From Pseudomonas sp. R28(2017) (lineage in GTDB: Bacteria > Pseudomonadota > Gammaproteobacteria > Pseudomonadales > Pseudomonadaceae), in NCBI RefSeq assembly GCF_002112505.1, contig NZ_NEHW01000014.1, positions 85,700 through 149,699 on the forward strand: a stretch of 64,000 nt of DNA, written 5' to 3'. The notes under the pieces were generated by a model. That model had not been told where the DNA came from, made no database searches, and saw only the letters and a list, made by a program, of their open reading frames with translations. Both the position numbers and the translations under genes were made by a program. The number at the start of each line of letters is the position of its first letter. The first letter of the stretch is position 1. Positions 51,088 to 60,197 of this stretch are shown piece after piece.

Positions 51088-51510
51088 TCAGCGCCCTCCT
51101 GCAGGGGCGACCTGCGCATTGGCCACCTCAGGCGCATCAGGCGCCGGCAAGGGTTCGCCGCGATGGCTGCGGCTGATCACGGCAATGGTCAGCCCGCACA
51201 CCAGCACCGCACCGATCGCCGCCAGCAGTGCCACCGGCCCGCCGTGCAGGGCGGTGACCACGTTCTGCTGGGCGGCCATGGCCACCACCACCGGGATGTA
51301 CATGGCGCCCCAGAAGCCGACGCCGAGCTCGCACTCCTTGCTCATGCCGCCCTTGCGCTGCATGTACAGCCGTGCGCAGATCAGCAGGATCATGGCGATG
51401 CCAACCCCGCCCACATTGGATTTGACGCCCAGCAGCACGCCCAGGAAGTCGCCGACGATAACGCCGGCCAGCGTGCATACCGCCAGCAGAGCCACACCAT
51501 AGATGATCAT
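51088..51510 (-). CDS. madL: Malonate transporter subunit MadL
   Basis: Small subunit of the malonate transporter. 140 residues with about four helices (MIIYGVALLAVCTLAGVIVG, VGGVGIAMILLICARL, GFWGAMYIPVVVAMAAQ, ALLAAIGAVLVCGLTIAVI). Neighbouring madM and the mdcA-H genes confirm its job of supplying malonate to the decarboxylase. Confidence 0.92.
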   Translation of the reverse strand: MIIYGVALLAVCTLAGVIVGDFLGVLLGVKSNVGGVGIAMILLICARLYMQRKGGMSKECELGVGFWGAMYIPVVVAMAAQQNVVTALHGGPVALLAAIGAVLVCGLTIAVISRSHRGEPLPAPDAPEVANAQVAPAGGR

Positions 51511-51570
51511 TGTTGTTGTCCTCAGCTTGAGTCGAAGTTGCTTGTTGTTGTTCTTCGAGTTGCAGCGCCG

Positions 51571-52491
51571 TCATCGGTTGTCGGCCACCTCCTGGCGCAA
51601 CAGCGCATCGACGGTGTCCCAGCGGGTGGCTTCGAGGGCAACCACCCTGCCCTGTTCGAACACTGGGCGGGCCAGGCCGCTGAGCACGCTGCCCGGCGGC
51701 ATCTCCAGGTGCAGGCGCACGCCGCGTTCATAGGCGTTGCGCAACGTAGCACGCCAGTCGACCAGGCGGGCCATGTTGCCGGCCAGGTCATCACGCAGGC
51801 GTTGTGGGTCGAAGATCGGCCGCGCACTACTGCCACTCAGGTAAGTGATGCCCGGGCGATGGAGTTCTACGCTGGCGAAGGCCGCTGCCAGCTCGGCGGC
51901 CGGGCCGTCGAGCAATGTGCAGTGGGACGGCACGCTCACCGCCAGGCGTCGAGCCACGCCCTGGCCAAGCCCGCGAGCCTTGGCGACAACCGCGGCCATG
52001 GCCGTGTCGCTGCCGGCGATGACGATCTGGTTGTCGCTGTTGAGGTTGGCCAGGTACACCTCACCGCCCACTTCCGCCAGCAAGCGTTCGACGCTGCTCA
52101 GGTCGAGGCCGCTCAGAGCGGTCATGCCGTAACCCTGTGGGTAGGCCCGCTGCATCAGTTCGCCACGCAGGGCGACCAGGCGTACTGCATCGGCAAACGG
52201 CAGCGCCCCGGCCGCAACGGCAGCGGGATAAGCGCCGATGGACAGCCCGGCAACATACTCCGGTGCCGGGCTGCGCTGCAGCAGCCAGCGCGCCCAGGCC
52301 ACCCCGGTCAGCAGCAGGCAGAGCTGCACGGCACGGGTTGCCTGCAAAGCCTGGGCACTGTCCAGGGCCAATACCTGCTCGCCCAGCACATCACTGGCCT
52401 CTTCCAGCAGCCGTGAGGCGCCCTCAGGCAGGCGCTGCAGCATGCCTGGCTGTTGCGCGCCCTGGCCTGGGAACGCGAACAGGCTGCTCAC
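51571..52491 (-). CDS. mdcH: Malonyl-CoA:ACP transacylase MdcH
   Basis: Charges the MdcC acyl carrier protein from malonyl-CoA to start the malonate decarboxylase cycle. FabD-like fold with FAFPGQGAQ (about 4-12), the catalytic Ser in GLSIG (about 83-87) and the His in VPSHC (about 187-191). The GTG beginning VSSLFAF is chosen since it overlaps the mdcG stop (GTGA); a longer frame would overlap more of mdcG. Confidence 0.92.
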   Translation of the reverse strand: MSSLFAFPGQGAQQPGMLQRLPEGASRLLEEASDVLGEQVLALDSAQALQATRAVQLCLLLTGVAWARWLLQRSPAPEYVAGLSIGAYPAAVAAGALPFADAVRLVALRGELMQRAYPQGYGMTALSGLDLSSVERLLAEVGGEVYLANLNSDNQIVIAGSDTAMAAVVAKARGLGQGVARRLAVSVPSHCTLLDGPAAELAAAFASVELHRPGITYLSGSSARPIFDPQRLRDDLAGNMARLVDWRATLRNAYERGVRLHLEMPPGSVLSGLARPVFEQGRVVALEATRWDTVDALLRQEVADNR

Positions 52492-53102
52492 GCTGCACGC
52501 TCCAGCGCGTTCCACGGGTCAGCGACAAGGCGTGCGCCGTGGGCCGATTTGAGCAACACCCGGCGCGCCACGCCGGCCCACTCGCGCAGGGCCACGGCAC
52601 CCGCTGGCGCCTCCAGCTGCACATCGATGCGGCACGGGCCGCAATCGAGGATATCCAGCAGCTCGCGTGCCTTGGCCCGGGTCATGAATTGCGGCGTGCG
52701 CACCAGCAGATCGAGGTCACTGGCGCCATGCACGACGTTGCAGCCGGTGGCCAACTGGAAACCCACACTGCCCGTCGGCCCCCAAGCCAGCCCGCAAGCA
52801 TCGAGCACGGGCGTCACCGAGGCCAGCGCCTGCAAGGCTGGCCAGGGACTTTGCGCCGCCCAGCGCAATGCCTCTGGGCGCAGCTGCCGCTGGATATCAC
52901 GCAAGCGCATCAGCACACCCAGGCGCTGTTCCCGCCCCTGCCCGCGCACGCCTACCGCCACCCAGCCGCTGGCGCAGGCGGCGCGTCGCACCACCACCGG
53001 CTGCCCGGCGGCGAGTGCCTGCACGGCCCAGGCAGGCGCATCGGCAGGCAGCTCGGCCGAGGGCATGCCCCAGAGCAGGTCATGTGGCTGCGGCAGGTTC
53101 AT
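52488..53102 (-). CDS. mdcG: Phosphoribosyl-dephospho-CoA transferase MdcG
   Basis: Attaches the 2'-(5''-triphosphoribosyl)-3'-dephospho-CoA prosthetic group to apo-MdcC. A 204-residue nucleotidyltransferase-fold protein; the active-site motif GASDLDLLV with paired Asp residues is clear (about 126-134). The start at MNLPQP lies just after the mdcE stop. Family and position agree. Confidence 0.9.
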   Translation of the reverse strand: MNLPQPHDLLWGMPSAELPADAPAWAVQALAAGQPVVVRRAACASGWVAVGVRGQGREQRLGVLMRLRDIQRQLRPEALRWAAQSPWPALQALASVTPVLDACGLAWGPTGSVGFQLATGCNVVHGASDLDLLVRTPQFMTRAKARELLDILDCGPCRIDVQLEAPAGAVALREWAGVARRVLLKSAHGARLVADPWNALERAA

Positions 53103-53103
53103 C

Positions 53104-53895
53104 TCAAGCCTCCTGCCATTGGCTGCGCAAGCGTGCACGCACGTCACGGGAGGCACTGCGGTTTTCACCGCCCAGGCGCGACTTCAAATCTGTCGAATGG
53201 CCGATATCGCGCACCGCTTCGGCCAGGCAGGCGCGTACCTGGGCAATATCCCTGGCGCTCGGCGCGTCGGCGCTCTCGACCTGCAGGCGCCGCCACAGCA
53301 ACCCCAGCGAGGCATAACTGGCGAGGTCATAGGCCATCGGCGGCACCTCGGCGGCCAGCGCCTCCAGCTGTTCGACACTGCGCAGGGTAATGCGCGCCGC
53401 CGCCGCCTTGCCCATCGCGTGCACCATCACCCCGCTGTCATCCAGCGCGATCAGCCGTTGCGCCTGGTAGCCATGGGCCAGAAACGCGCCGGACATGGCC
53501 TTGCCGACCAGCAGGCCAATCACCGGGTGCCCCGCCAGCCGCGCCTGGGCGTAGGCCTGCACGGCGGCGGCCAAGGCCTGGTGGATGCCCAAGGCTTCTT
53601 CGCGGCGGCCATAGGCCTGGCTCGGCACATCGATGATCGCGACGATGGCCCGTTTCACGCCTTCGCGGTCCAGCGCCATTGCATCGCTCACGGCCTTGGC
53701 CAGGCCCCAGCCTTCGAGCAGGCCGACTTCGCCGGTACGCGCACGCGGGAACGGGTTGTGCGCGTCGGGCACCACGGCGATGAAGCGCGCCAGGCGGTTA
53801 TCCAGTTCGCCATCGACCACCTGCAGCGAGGCGGGATAGCCCGCCTGTGGTTCGCCACCGGCCAGGCCCGGCAGCCAGTTCAGGGCACGGTTCAT
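53104..53895 (-). CDS. mdcE: Malonate decarboxylase gamma subunit MdcE
   Basis: With MdcD forms the malonyl-ACP decarboxylase, related to acetyl-CoA carboxyltransferases. 263 residues; characteristic segments are IAVVPDAHNPFPRARTGEVG (about 39-58), the acyl-pocket stretch VGKAMSGAFLAHG (about 129-141) and HAMGKAAAARIT. The first four bases overlap mdcD (ATGA). Confidence 0.93.
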   Translation of the reverse strand: MNRALNWLPGLAGGEPQAGYPASLQVVDGELDNRLARFIAVVPDAHNPFPRARTGEVGLLEGWGLAKAVSDAMALDREGVKRAIVAIIDVPSQAYGRREEALGIHQALAAAVQAYAQARLAGHPVIGLLVGKAMSGAFLAHGYQAQRLIALDDSGVMVHAMGKAAAARITLRSVEQLEALAAEVPPMAYDLASYASLGLLWRRLQVESADAPSARDIAQVRACLAEAVRDIGHSTDLKSRLGGENRSASRDVRARLRSQWQEA

Positions 53896-54740
53896 TGGGC
53901 TTCTCCTTGATAAAGGGCACGCACGGCAGCGGCGTCCAGTTGCGGGCAGTCGGCACCCAGGCTGGCCAGGCGCTCCAGGTACACGGCATGGCGGCTGGCG
54001 CGGTTGGCCGATGGCGCGTCCAGCAGCTGCAGCAGTTGCTGGCGGATGCGGTCGACGTCGTCCGCCACATAGGCGTCCACCAGGCCGCTGGCGTAACGTT
54101 GTTCGCCACCGGTCAGGCTCCAGATGAAGGGGCGGTCCTTGGCGTCGTACTCGGCAATACCCGCCTCCTGCTCGATCACTTGCGGGCCGTTGAGGCCCAG
54201 GCGCGCCTCGCGGGTGACCAACAGGTGACTGCACAGCCCGGCGGCGATGGACATGCCACCGAAGCAGCCGACCGAACCTGCGACCAGGCCGATCACCGGC
54301 TGATGGGCGCGCAGCTCGACGATCGCTGCCTGGATTTCGGCAATCGCCGCCAGGCCGAGGTTGGCCTCTTGCAGGCGCACGCCGCCGGTCTCCAGCAACA
54401 GCACGGCGCAGGTGGGGATGCCGTTGTGGTTGTCCTCGATGGCCAGCTCCAGGGCGCCGGCGATCTTGGCACCGCCCACCTCACCCATGCTGCCGCCCTG
54501 GAACGCACCTTCGATGGCGGCGATCACGGCAGGCCGGCCGGCGAGCTGGCCCTTGGCGATGACCACGCCGTCGTCGGCCTGGGGCACGATGCCCTGGCGC
54601 GGCAGCCATGGCGACATCAGGCGGTCGAATGGGCCGAGCAGTTCACGGAAACTGCCAGCGTCGAGCAAGGCGCGGGCACGCTGGCGGGCGCCGAGTTCGA
54701 CGAAGCTGCGGCTTTGCAGCAGGCGGGCGGTGTCAGTCAT
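53892..54740 (-). CDS. mdcD: Malonate decarboxylase beta subunit MdcD
   Basis: Partner of MdcE in decarboxylation of malonyl-ACP to acetyl-ACP. 282 residues with the carboxyltransferase-type core (AIEGAFQGGSMGEVGGAKIA, about 78-97; SVGCFGGMSIAAGLCSHLLV). The ATG of MTDTAR has GAGGAG upstream and is preferred to the TTG two codons earlier; it overlaps mdcC by eight bases. Confidence 0.93.
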   Translation of the reverse strand: MTDTARLLQSRSFVELGARQRARALLDAGSFRELLGPFDRLMSPWLPRQGIVPQADDGVVIAKGQLAGRPAVIAAIEGAFQGGSMGEVGGAKIAGALELAIEDNHNGIPTCAVLLLETGGVRLQEANLGLAAIAEIQAAIVELRAHQPVIGLVAGSVGCFGGMSIAAGLCSHLLVTREARLGLNGPQVIEQEAGIAEYDAKDRPFIWSLTGGEQRYASGLVDAYVADDVDRIRQQLLQLLDAPSANRASRHAVYLERLASLGADCPQLDAAAVRALYQGEAQ

Positions 54741-55032
54741 GGCCAATCTCCTCGAAACCTTGCTCCAGGCGCAGGCGCACCACGCCGGGGGTGGCGCCGA
54801 AGTCGTGAATGTCGATCTTCACCGCAGGTAGCGTGCGGCCATCGAACAGGCGCTGGAACAGCTGCTGCCAGCGTGCGCTGCTGCCGTTGACCGAAGTGAC
54901 CACCTGGATGTCCAGGCGGCCGGCGCTGCCGGGCTCGATCAGCACTTCCAGGTCGCCGGAGCTGACGCAGCCGACCAAGGTGCGGCCACGGCCGGGCTCG
55001 GCGGCGGGGAATTGAAAGTTCAGGGTTTCCAT
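54733..55032 (-). CDS. mdcC: Malonate decarboxylase acyl carrier protein MdcC
   Basis: Delta subunit, the ACP that carries the dephospho-CoA-type prosthetic group. 99 residues; the Ser in the CVSSGDLEV segment (about 22-30) is the likely attachment site. Order and size match known mdc operons. Confidence 0.92.
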   Translation of the reverse strand: METLNFQFPAAEPGRGRTLVGCVSSGDLEVLIEPGSAGRLDIQVVTSVNGSSARWQQLFQRLFDGRTLPAVKIDIHDFGATPGVVRLRLEQGFEEIGHD

Positions 55033-55033
55033 T

Positions 55034-55990
55034 TCACAGGCTCCCGGCTTTGTCGAGGAACAGGCAGGCGGCCAACAGATCGGCGGCGCCGCCCGGTGAG
55101 GCGTTCAGTTGCAGCAGTTGCGCGTCCAGCAGCCGGAGCTGGCGGCGGCCGTCGAGGGTGGCGCTGCCACCGGCATCGAGCACCGCGCGGGCGCCCGCCT
55201 GCAGGGTTTGCAGGCCTTGCGGGCCGGCGCGCCAGAGCACGCAGGTGTCGCTGAGCGTGGCCATGATTGCCAGCAAGGCATCCAGCCGCGCGTTGCTTTC
55301 GCTGGCACCGTTGGCGCGGCTGTGGCGCAGCTGCGGCAGGCCGTGTTCGAGCACGGCGGGGAAACCTTGCTGGGCCTGTTCGCGGGCACCGCTGGCGCCG
55401 TAGCGCTGGTGGACCTGGGAGCCATGGCTTTGCTGGGCAGGCGCTGCGGGGTCATCGATCAGGGCGATGCGCCCGGCACGGGCGGCAACCGCCAGGGGCT
55501 CGGCCTTGGCATCGAGGGCTTGCGCGGCCACCAGCAGGCCAAGGGCCCAGATTGCACCGCGATGGGTGTTGATGCCGCCGGTGGTGGCGAGCATGGCCTG
55601 TTCACCTTCGCGGCCGATACGGCCCAGTTCGGCGCGCAGCGGCTGTGTGATGCCGCCATGGGCCTGCGCGGCCTCGGCCATCTGCCGCAGGCAAGGCCAC
55701 AGGGCCAGCGCCGAGGCGTGCATCAGGGCCAGGGTCATGTCGGTGTGGGCGCCACTGCTGCGGCGGTCGACCAGGCCGGGTTTGGGCGACAGGTCGGCTT
55801 CGTCGATCAGGGCTTCAACTGCCAGGTCGGCGAGGTGCTCAGCCAGGGAGATAATGCTTTGCTGCGCCGGCCTCTTCGCGGGCAAGCCCGCTCCCACAGG
55901 TATCGCGCCGCCCCCAAGTCCGCCGGTATCCCTGTGGGAGCGAGCTTGCTCGCGAAGAAGCTGATACGGTTTCAAGTCATGCACATTCAT
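55034..55990 (-). CDS. mdcB: Triphosphoribosyl-dephospho-CoA synthase MdcB with REP-encoded insert
   Basis: Makes the precursor of the MdcC prosthetic group from dephospho-CoA and ATP (CitG-like). The catalytic domain starts at SLAEHLADLAVEALIDEADL and carries LSPKPGLVDRRSSGAH. The first about 12 residues (MNVHDLKPYQLL) are normal, but residues about 12-46 (including SHRDTGGLGGGAIPVGAGLP) are encoded by a REP pair inserted in frame, giving 318 residues where about 290 would be usual. No alternative start exists until well inside the domain, so the insert must be translated. The start shares one base with the mdcA stop (TGATG). Confidence 0.9.
   Translation of the reverse strand: MNVHDLKPYQLLREQARSHRDTGGLGGGAIPVGAGLPAKRPAQQSIISLAEHLADLAVEALIDEADLSPKPGLVDRRSSGAHTDMTLALMHASALALWPCLRQMAEAAQAHGGITQPLRAELGRIGREGEQAMLATTGGINTHRGAIWALGLLVAAQALDAKAEPLAVAARAGRIALIDDPAAPAQQSHGSQVHQRYGASGAREQAQQGFPAVLEHGLPQLRHSRANGASESNARLDALLAIMATLSDTCVLWRAGPQGLQTLQAGARAVLDAGGSATLDGRRQLRLLDAQLLQLNASPGGAADLLAACLFLDKAGSL
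55866..55960. repeat. REP pair inside mdcB coding sequence
   Basis: Two opposite P. putida-type REPs: 55866-55900 (GCCGGCCTCTTCGCGGGCAA...) and 55930-55960 (CCTGTGGGAGCGAGCTTGCT...). Both are read through in frame by mdcB. Confidence 0.92.
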
Positions 55991-57651
55991 CACCAACTCC
56001 TGAACCGTGCGGGCGGGTTGTAGAGGCCGCCGGACCACTCGACCAGGTCGGCGATGCTGCGCGCGGCGAGCAGCTCGCGGCTGGCGTCGGTGCGGCGGAT
56101 GCCAAGGTCTTCGGGCAAGGCGACCAGGCCTTGCTGGCGCAGGCGCAGGGTATCCTTGGGGTCGTGGCGCAGGCCGATGGCGGTGACGCCGGCCACGGCG
56201 GCGATCATCTGCCGGCGCTCCTCCAGGCTGCGCGCCTTGTACAGGTAAGCGATGCCTTCCTCGGTGAGCAGGTGGGTGACGTCGTCGCCATAGATCATCA
56301 CCGGCGCCAGGGGCATACCGGCTTTCTTCGCCACGTCCACCGCGTCGAGGGTTTCGACGAAGGTGGGTTTGCCGCCTTCCTGATAGGTCTCGACCATCTG
56401 CACCACCAGCTTGCGGCCACGTTCGAGCAGGGTCTCGGGCACCGTCATGTCGAGCCAGGCCGGGGTCGCATGGCGCCGACCGCGGGGGTCGTGGCCCATG
56501 TTCGGCGCCCCGCCGAAGCCCGCCAGGCGGCCACGGGTGACGGTCGAGGAATGGCCGTCGCCGTCGACCTGCAAGGTGGCGCCGATGAACAGGTCGACCG
56601 CGTACTGCCCGGCCAACTGGCACATCATGCGGTTGGAACGCAGCGAGCCGTCGCGGCCGGTGAAGAACACGTCCGGGCGCTGGGCGATGTAGTCCTCCAT
56701 GCCCAGTTCGGTGCCGAAGCAATGCACGCTCTCGACCCAGCCGGTCTCGATGGCCGGGATCAGGGTCGGGTGCGGGTTGAGGGTCCAGTTGCGGCAGATC
56801 TTGCCCTTGAGGCCCAGCGACTCACCGTAGGTGGGCAGAATCAACTCGATGGCGGCGGTGTTGAAACCGATGCCGTGGTTCAGTGACTGCACCTGGTGTT
56901 TCTCGTAGATGCCGCGGATCGCCATCATCGCCATCAGCACATGCACCGGCTTGATGTGGCGCGGGTCGCGGGTGAACAGCGGTTCGATGTAGAACGGCTG
57001 GTCGGCGACCACCACGAAGTCGACCCAGGACGCCGGGATGTCCACGCGCGGCAGGTCGTCGACGCGCTCCACCAACTGGTTGACCTGGGCGATCACCAGG
57101 CCGTCGCTGAACGCCGCCGGCTCGACCAGCGCCGGGGTGTCTTCGGTGCTGGGGCCGGTGTACAGGTTGCCCTCACTGTCGGCCATGAAGCCGGCAACCA
57201 GCGTGACATTGGGGATCAGGTCGACCAGCAGCCGCGAATACAACTCGATGTAGGTGTGGATGGCGCCGACTTCGAGCAGGCCGTCTTCCAGCAGCTGGCC
57301 GATGCGCAGGCTCTGCGGGCCGGCGAAGGAGAAGTCGAGCTTGCGGGCGATGCCGCGTTCGAACAGGTCCAGGTGTTCGGCGCGGCTGACGCTGGGCATG
57401 ATCATGTGCAGGTCGTGCAGGCGCTCGGGGTCGGCCTTGGCCAGCGAACGCGAGAGGAAGTCGGCCTGCTTCTGGTTGTTGCCTTCGAGTACTACGCGGT
57501 CGCCGGGGGCGATCAGCAGTTCCAGGGCTTCGACGATTCGCTCGGTGGGCAGCACCACACCATCGGCCAAGTGGCGGACGCGGTCCAGGCGGCGCTGCTT
57601 CTCGGCGCGCCGCCTGGACCATTGCGGCGGTGGATTCTTTGTTATGGTCAT
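55990..57651 (-). CDS. mdcA: Malonate decarboxylase alpha subunit MdcA
   Basis: Acetyl-ACP:malonate ACP transferase, which swaps acetyl for malonyl on MdcC. The 553-residue protein is of the class I CoA-transferase-like type, with GDRVVLEGNNQKQADFLSRS (about 49-68), SFAGPQSLRIGQLLEDG, and GRLAGFGGAPNMGHDPRG. First gene of the minus-strand operon; mdcB starts in its stop codon. Confidence 0.95.
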   Translation of the reverse strand: MTITKNPPPQWSRRRAEKQRRLDRVRHLADGVVLPTERIVEALELLIAPGDRVVLEGNNQKQADFLSRSLAKADPERLHDLHMIMPSVSRAEHLDLFERGIARKLDFSFAGPQSLRIGQLLEDGLLEVGAIHTYIELYSRLLVDLIPNVTLVAGFMADSEGNLYTGPSTEDTPALVEPAAFSDGLVIAQVNQLVERVDDLPRVDIPASWVDFVVVADQPFYIEPLFTRDPRHIKPVHVLMAMMAIRGIYEKHQVQSLNHGIGFNTAAIELILPTYGESLGLKGKICRNWTLNPHPTLIPAIETGWVESVHCFGTELGMEDYIAQRPDVFFTGRDGSLRSNRMMCQLAGQYAVDLFIGATLQVDGDGHSSTVTRGRLAGFGGAPNMGHDPRGRRHATPAWLDMTVPETLLERGRKLVVQMVETYQEGGKPTFVETLDAVDVAKKAGMPLAPVMIYGDDVTHLLTEEGIAYLYKARSLEERRQMIAAVAGVTAIGLRHDPKDTLRLRQQGLVALPEDLGIRRTDASRELLAARSIADLVEWSGGLYNPPARFRSW

Positions 57652-57952
57652 TGGGTGACTCCACGGGTTCGCTGTCGTGGGGGCACATTAGGGCGCGCAG
57701 GAGTGGGGGATCAATCAAGCTGGGGGGCTGTTCGTTACGGTCAGCGTAATGATCAGCCTGATAGGGCCTTCGGCAATACCTTGCTAGAGTGGCTGTACTC
57801 AGCCCGGTGTGCGCTACCTATAAGGCAAAAACGCACGATGCCCCTGCAGAATTGTCGATTGTGCAAGGCAAATTCGCATGACAGGATCCAGCGATCCTCC
57901 AGCGCACTCCAGACTTCACTTGGAAAATCAATAACAAAGCAGGGAGAACGCG
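57652..57952. other. Divergent promoter region mdcA / acyl-CoA pair
   Basis: About 300 bases between mdcA and the HIBYL-CoA hydrolase gene, without a gene. It must hold the mdc promoter and MdcR site, plus the promoter for the plus-strand pair. Individual sites were not resolved. Confidence 0.4.
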
Positions 57953-59023
57953 ATGACCGCGCACGCTCATACCTCGGCAACGGCTCATGTACTGGCCGAG
58001 GTCCGCAACCAGATTGGCCACCTCACCCTCAACCGCCCTGCCGGCCTCAACGCCCTGACCCTGGACATGGTGCGCAGCCTGCGCCAGCACTTCGACCAGT
58101 GGGCCGAAGACCTGCAGGTGCAGGCCGTGGTGCTGCGCGGCGAAGGCCCCAAGGGCTTCTGCGCCGGCGGTGATATCCGCTCGTTGCACGACAGCTACAA
58201 GGCCGGCGACACCCTGCACGAAGATTTCTTCGTCGAGGAATACGCCCTGGACCTGGCCATCCACCGCTACCGCAAGCCGGTGCTGGTGCTGATGGACGGT
58301 TTCACCCTTGGTGGCGGCATGGGCCTGGCCCAGGGCTGCGACCTGCGCATCGTCACCGAACGCAGCCGCCTGGGCATGCCCGAAGTCGGCATCGGCTACT
58401 TCCCGGACGTTGGCGGCAGCTACTTCCTGTCGCGCATCCCGGGCGAACTGGGCACCTACCTGGGCGTCAGCGGCACCCAGATCCAGGCCGCCGATGCCCT
58501 GTACTGCGGGCTGGCCGACTGGTACCTGACCAGCGACAAGCTCGCGGCCCTGGATGAAGGCCTGGACCAGCTGCGTTTCGGTGACCACCCGCTCAAGGAC
58601 TTGCAGAACCTGCTGGCCAGGCTCGGCAGCCAGGTGCTGGACAATGCGCCGCTGGAAAAGCTGCGCCCGGTCATCGACCATTTCTTCGCCCAGCCGGACC
58701 TTGGGGCGATCATCGAGCAGCTGCGCGCCGTGAGCATCGGCGACAGCCACCCCTGGGCGGTCGCCACCGCCGACCAGCTGGAAAGCCGCTCGCCGCTGGC
58801 CATGGCGGTTACCCTGGAGATGCTGCGCCGCGGTCGCCACCTGGCACTGGAAGCCTGCTTCGCCATGGAGCTGCACATCGACCGCCAATGGTTCCAGTAC
58901 GGCGACATCATCGAGGGCGTGCGCGCCCTGATCATCGACAAGGACAAGCAGCCGCGCTGGAACCCGCCAACCCTGGCCGGGCTGTCGCGCCAGCGGGTCG
59001 ACCAATTCTTCGAAGGCCTGTGA
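57953..59023 (+). CDS. 3-hydroxyisobutyryl-CoA hydrolase
   Basis: Crotonase-fold enzyme that hydrolyses 3-hydroxyisobutyryl-CoA in valine breakdown. 356 residues, longer than plain enoyl-CoA hydratases (about 260), which is typical of HIBCH. Core motifs: GFCAGGDIRSLHD (about 66-78), the oxyanion GFTLGGGMGLA (about 116-126), and PEVGIGYFPDVGGSYFLSR (about 143-161, acidic catalytic Glu/Asp). Paired with an acyl-CoA dehydrogenase 17 bases downstream. Confidence 0.9.
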   Translation: MTAHAHTSATAHVLAEVRNQIGHLTLNRPAGLNALTLDMVRSLRQHFDQWAEDLQVQAVVLRGEGPKGFCAGGDIRSLHDSYKAGDTLHEDFFVEEYALDLAIHRYRKPVLVLMDGFTLGGGMGLAQGCDLRIVTERSRLGMPEVGIGYFPDVGGSYFLSRIPGELGTYLGVSGTQIQAADALYCGLADWYLTSDKLAALDEGLDQLRFGDHPLKDLQNLLARLGSQVLDNAPLEKLRPVIDHFFAQPDLGAIIEQLRAVSIGDSHPWAVATADQLESRSPLAMAVTLEMLRRGRHLALEACFAMELHIDRQWFQYGDIIEGVRALIIDKDKQPRWNPPTLAGLSRQRVDQFFEGL

Positions 59024-59039
59024 GCCCGGGAGTACACAG

Positions 59040-60191
59040 ATGCAAGACCTGGAACTGAGCGAAGAACAGATCATGATCCGCGACATGGCCCGGGACTTTG
59101 CCCGTGGCGAGATCGCCCCGCATGCCCAGGCCTGGGAAAAGGCCGGCTGGATCGACGATGGCGTGGTACGCAAGATGGGCGAGCTGGGCCTGCTCGGCAT
59201 GGTCGTGCCCGAAGCGTTCGGCGGCAGCTACACCGACTATGTGGCCTATGCCCTGGCAGTCGAGGAAATCGCCGCCGGTTGCGGCGCCACCGGCGCGATG
59301 ATGAGCATCCACAACTCGGTCGGCTGCGGCCCCCTGCTCGCCTATGGCACGCCCGAACAGCAACAGGCCTGGCTACCGCGCCTGGCCACTGGCGAGGTGA
59401 TCGGCTGCTTCTGCCTGACCGAGCCCCAGGCCGGTTCCGAAGCGCACAACCTGCGCACCCGCGCCGAGCGGGTGGATGGCGAGTGGGTGATCAACGGCTC
59501 CAAGCAGTTCGTCAGCAACGCCCGCCGTGCCGGCCTGGCGATCGTCTTCGCCGTCACCGACCCGGAGCTGGGCAAGAAAGGCCTTTCAGCGTTCCTGGTG
59601 CCAACCGACAACCCGGGTTTCAAGGTCGACCGCAGCGAGCACAAGATGGGCATCCGCGCCTCCGACACCTGCGCGGTGACCTTCGACAACTGCCGCATCC
59701 CGGCGGCCAACCTTCTCGGCGAACGTGGCAAGGGCCTGGCCATCGCCCTGTCCAACCTCGAAGGCGGGCGCATCGGCATCGCCGCCCAGGCCCTGGGCAT
59801 CGCCCGTGCGGCATTCGAGGCTGCGCTGGTGTACTCGCGTGATCGCATCCAGTTCGGCAAGCCGATCAACGAGCACCAGAGCATCGCCAACCTGCTGGCC
59901 GACATGCAGGTACAGGTGAATGCGGCGCGCTTGCTGATCCTGCATGCCGCACGGCTGCGTACGGCCGGCAAGCCATGCCTGTCGGAGGCCTCGCAGGCCA
60001 AGCTGTTCGCTTCGGAAATGGCCGAGCGGGTGTGCTCGATGGCCATTCAGGTGCATGGCGGGTATGGGTATCTGGAGGATTATCCGGTCGAGCGCTACTA
60101 CCGCGATGCGCGTATCACCCAGATCTACGAGGGGTCGAGCGAGATCCAGCGCATGCTGATCGCACGCGAACTCAAGCACTACCCCTTGTAA
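59040..60191 (+). CDS. Acyl-CoA dehydrogenase (isobutyryl-CoA type)
   Basis: FAD-dependent dehydrogenase of 383 residues. Signature segments CFCLTEPQAGSEAHNLRT (about 121-138), INGSKQFVSNARRA, the substrate/catalytic region YLEDYPVERYYRDARITQIYEGSSEIQ (catalytic Glu within YEGSSEIQ, about 362-369). Co-transcribed with the HIBYL-CoA hydrolase, which suggests isobutyryl-CoA oxidation in valine catabolism; the specificity is inferred. Confidence 0.88.
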   Translation: MQDLELSEEQIMIRDMARDFARGEIAPHAQAWEKAGWIDDGVVRKMGELGLLGMVVPEAFGGSYTDYVAYALAVEEIAAGCGATGAMMSIHNSVGCGPLLAYGTPEQQQAWLPRLATGEVIGCFCLTEPQAGSEAHNLRTRAERVDGEWVINGSKQFVSNARRAGLAIVFAVTDPELGKKGLSAFLVPTDNPGFKVDRSEHKMGIRASDTCAVTFDNCRIPAANLLGERGKGLAIALSNLEGGRIGIAAQALGIARAAFEAALVYSRDRIQFGKPINEHQSIANLLADMQVQVNAARLLILHAARLRTAGKPCLSEASQAKLFASEMAERVCSMAIQVHGGYGYLEDYPVERYYRDARITQIYEGSSEIQRMLIARELKHYPL

Positions 60192-60197
60192 TCCCTC

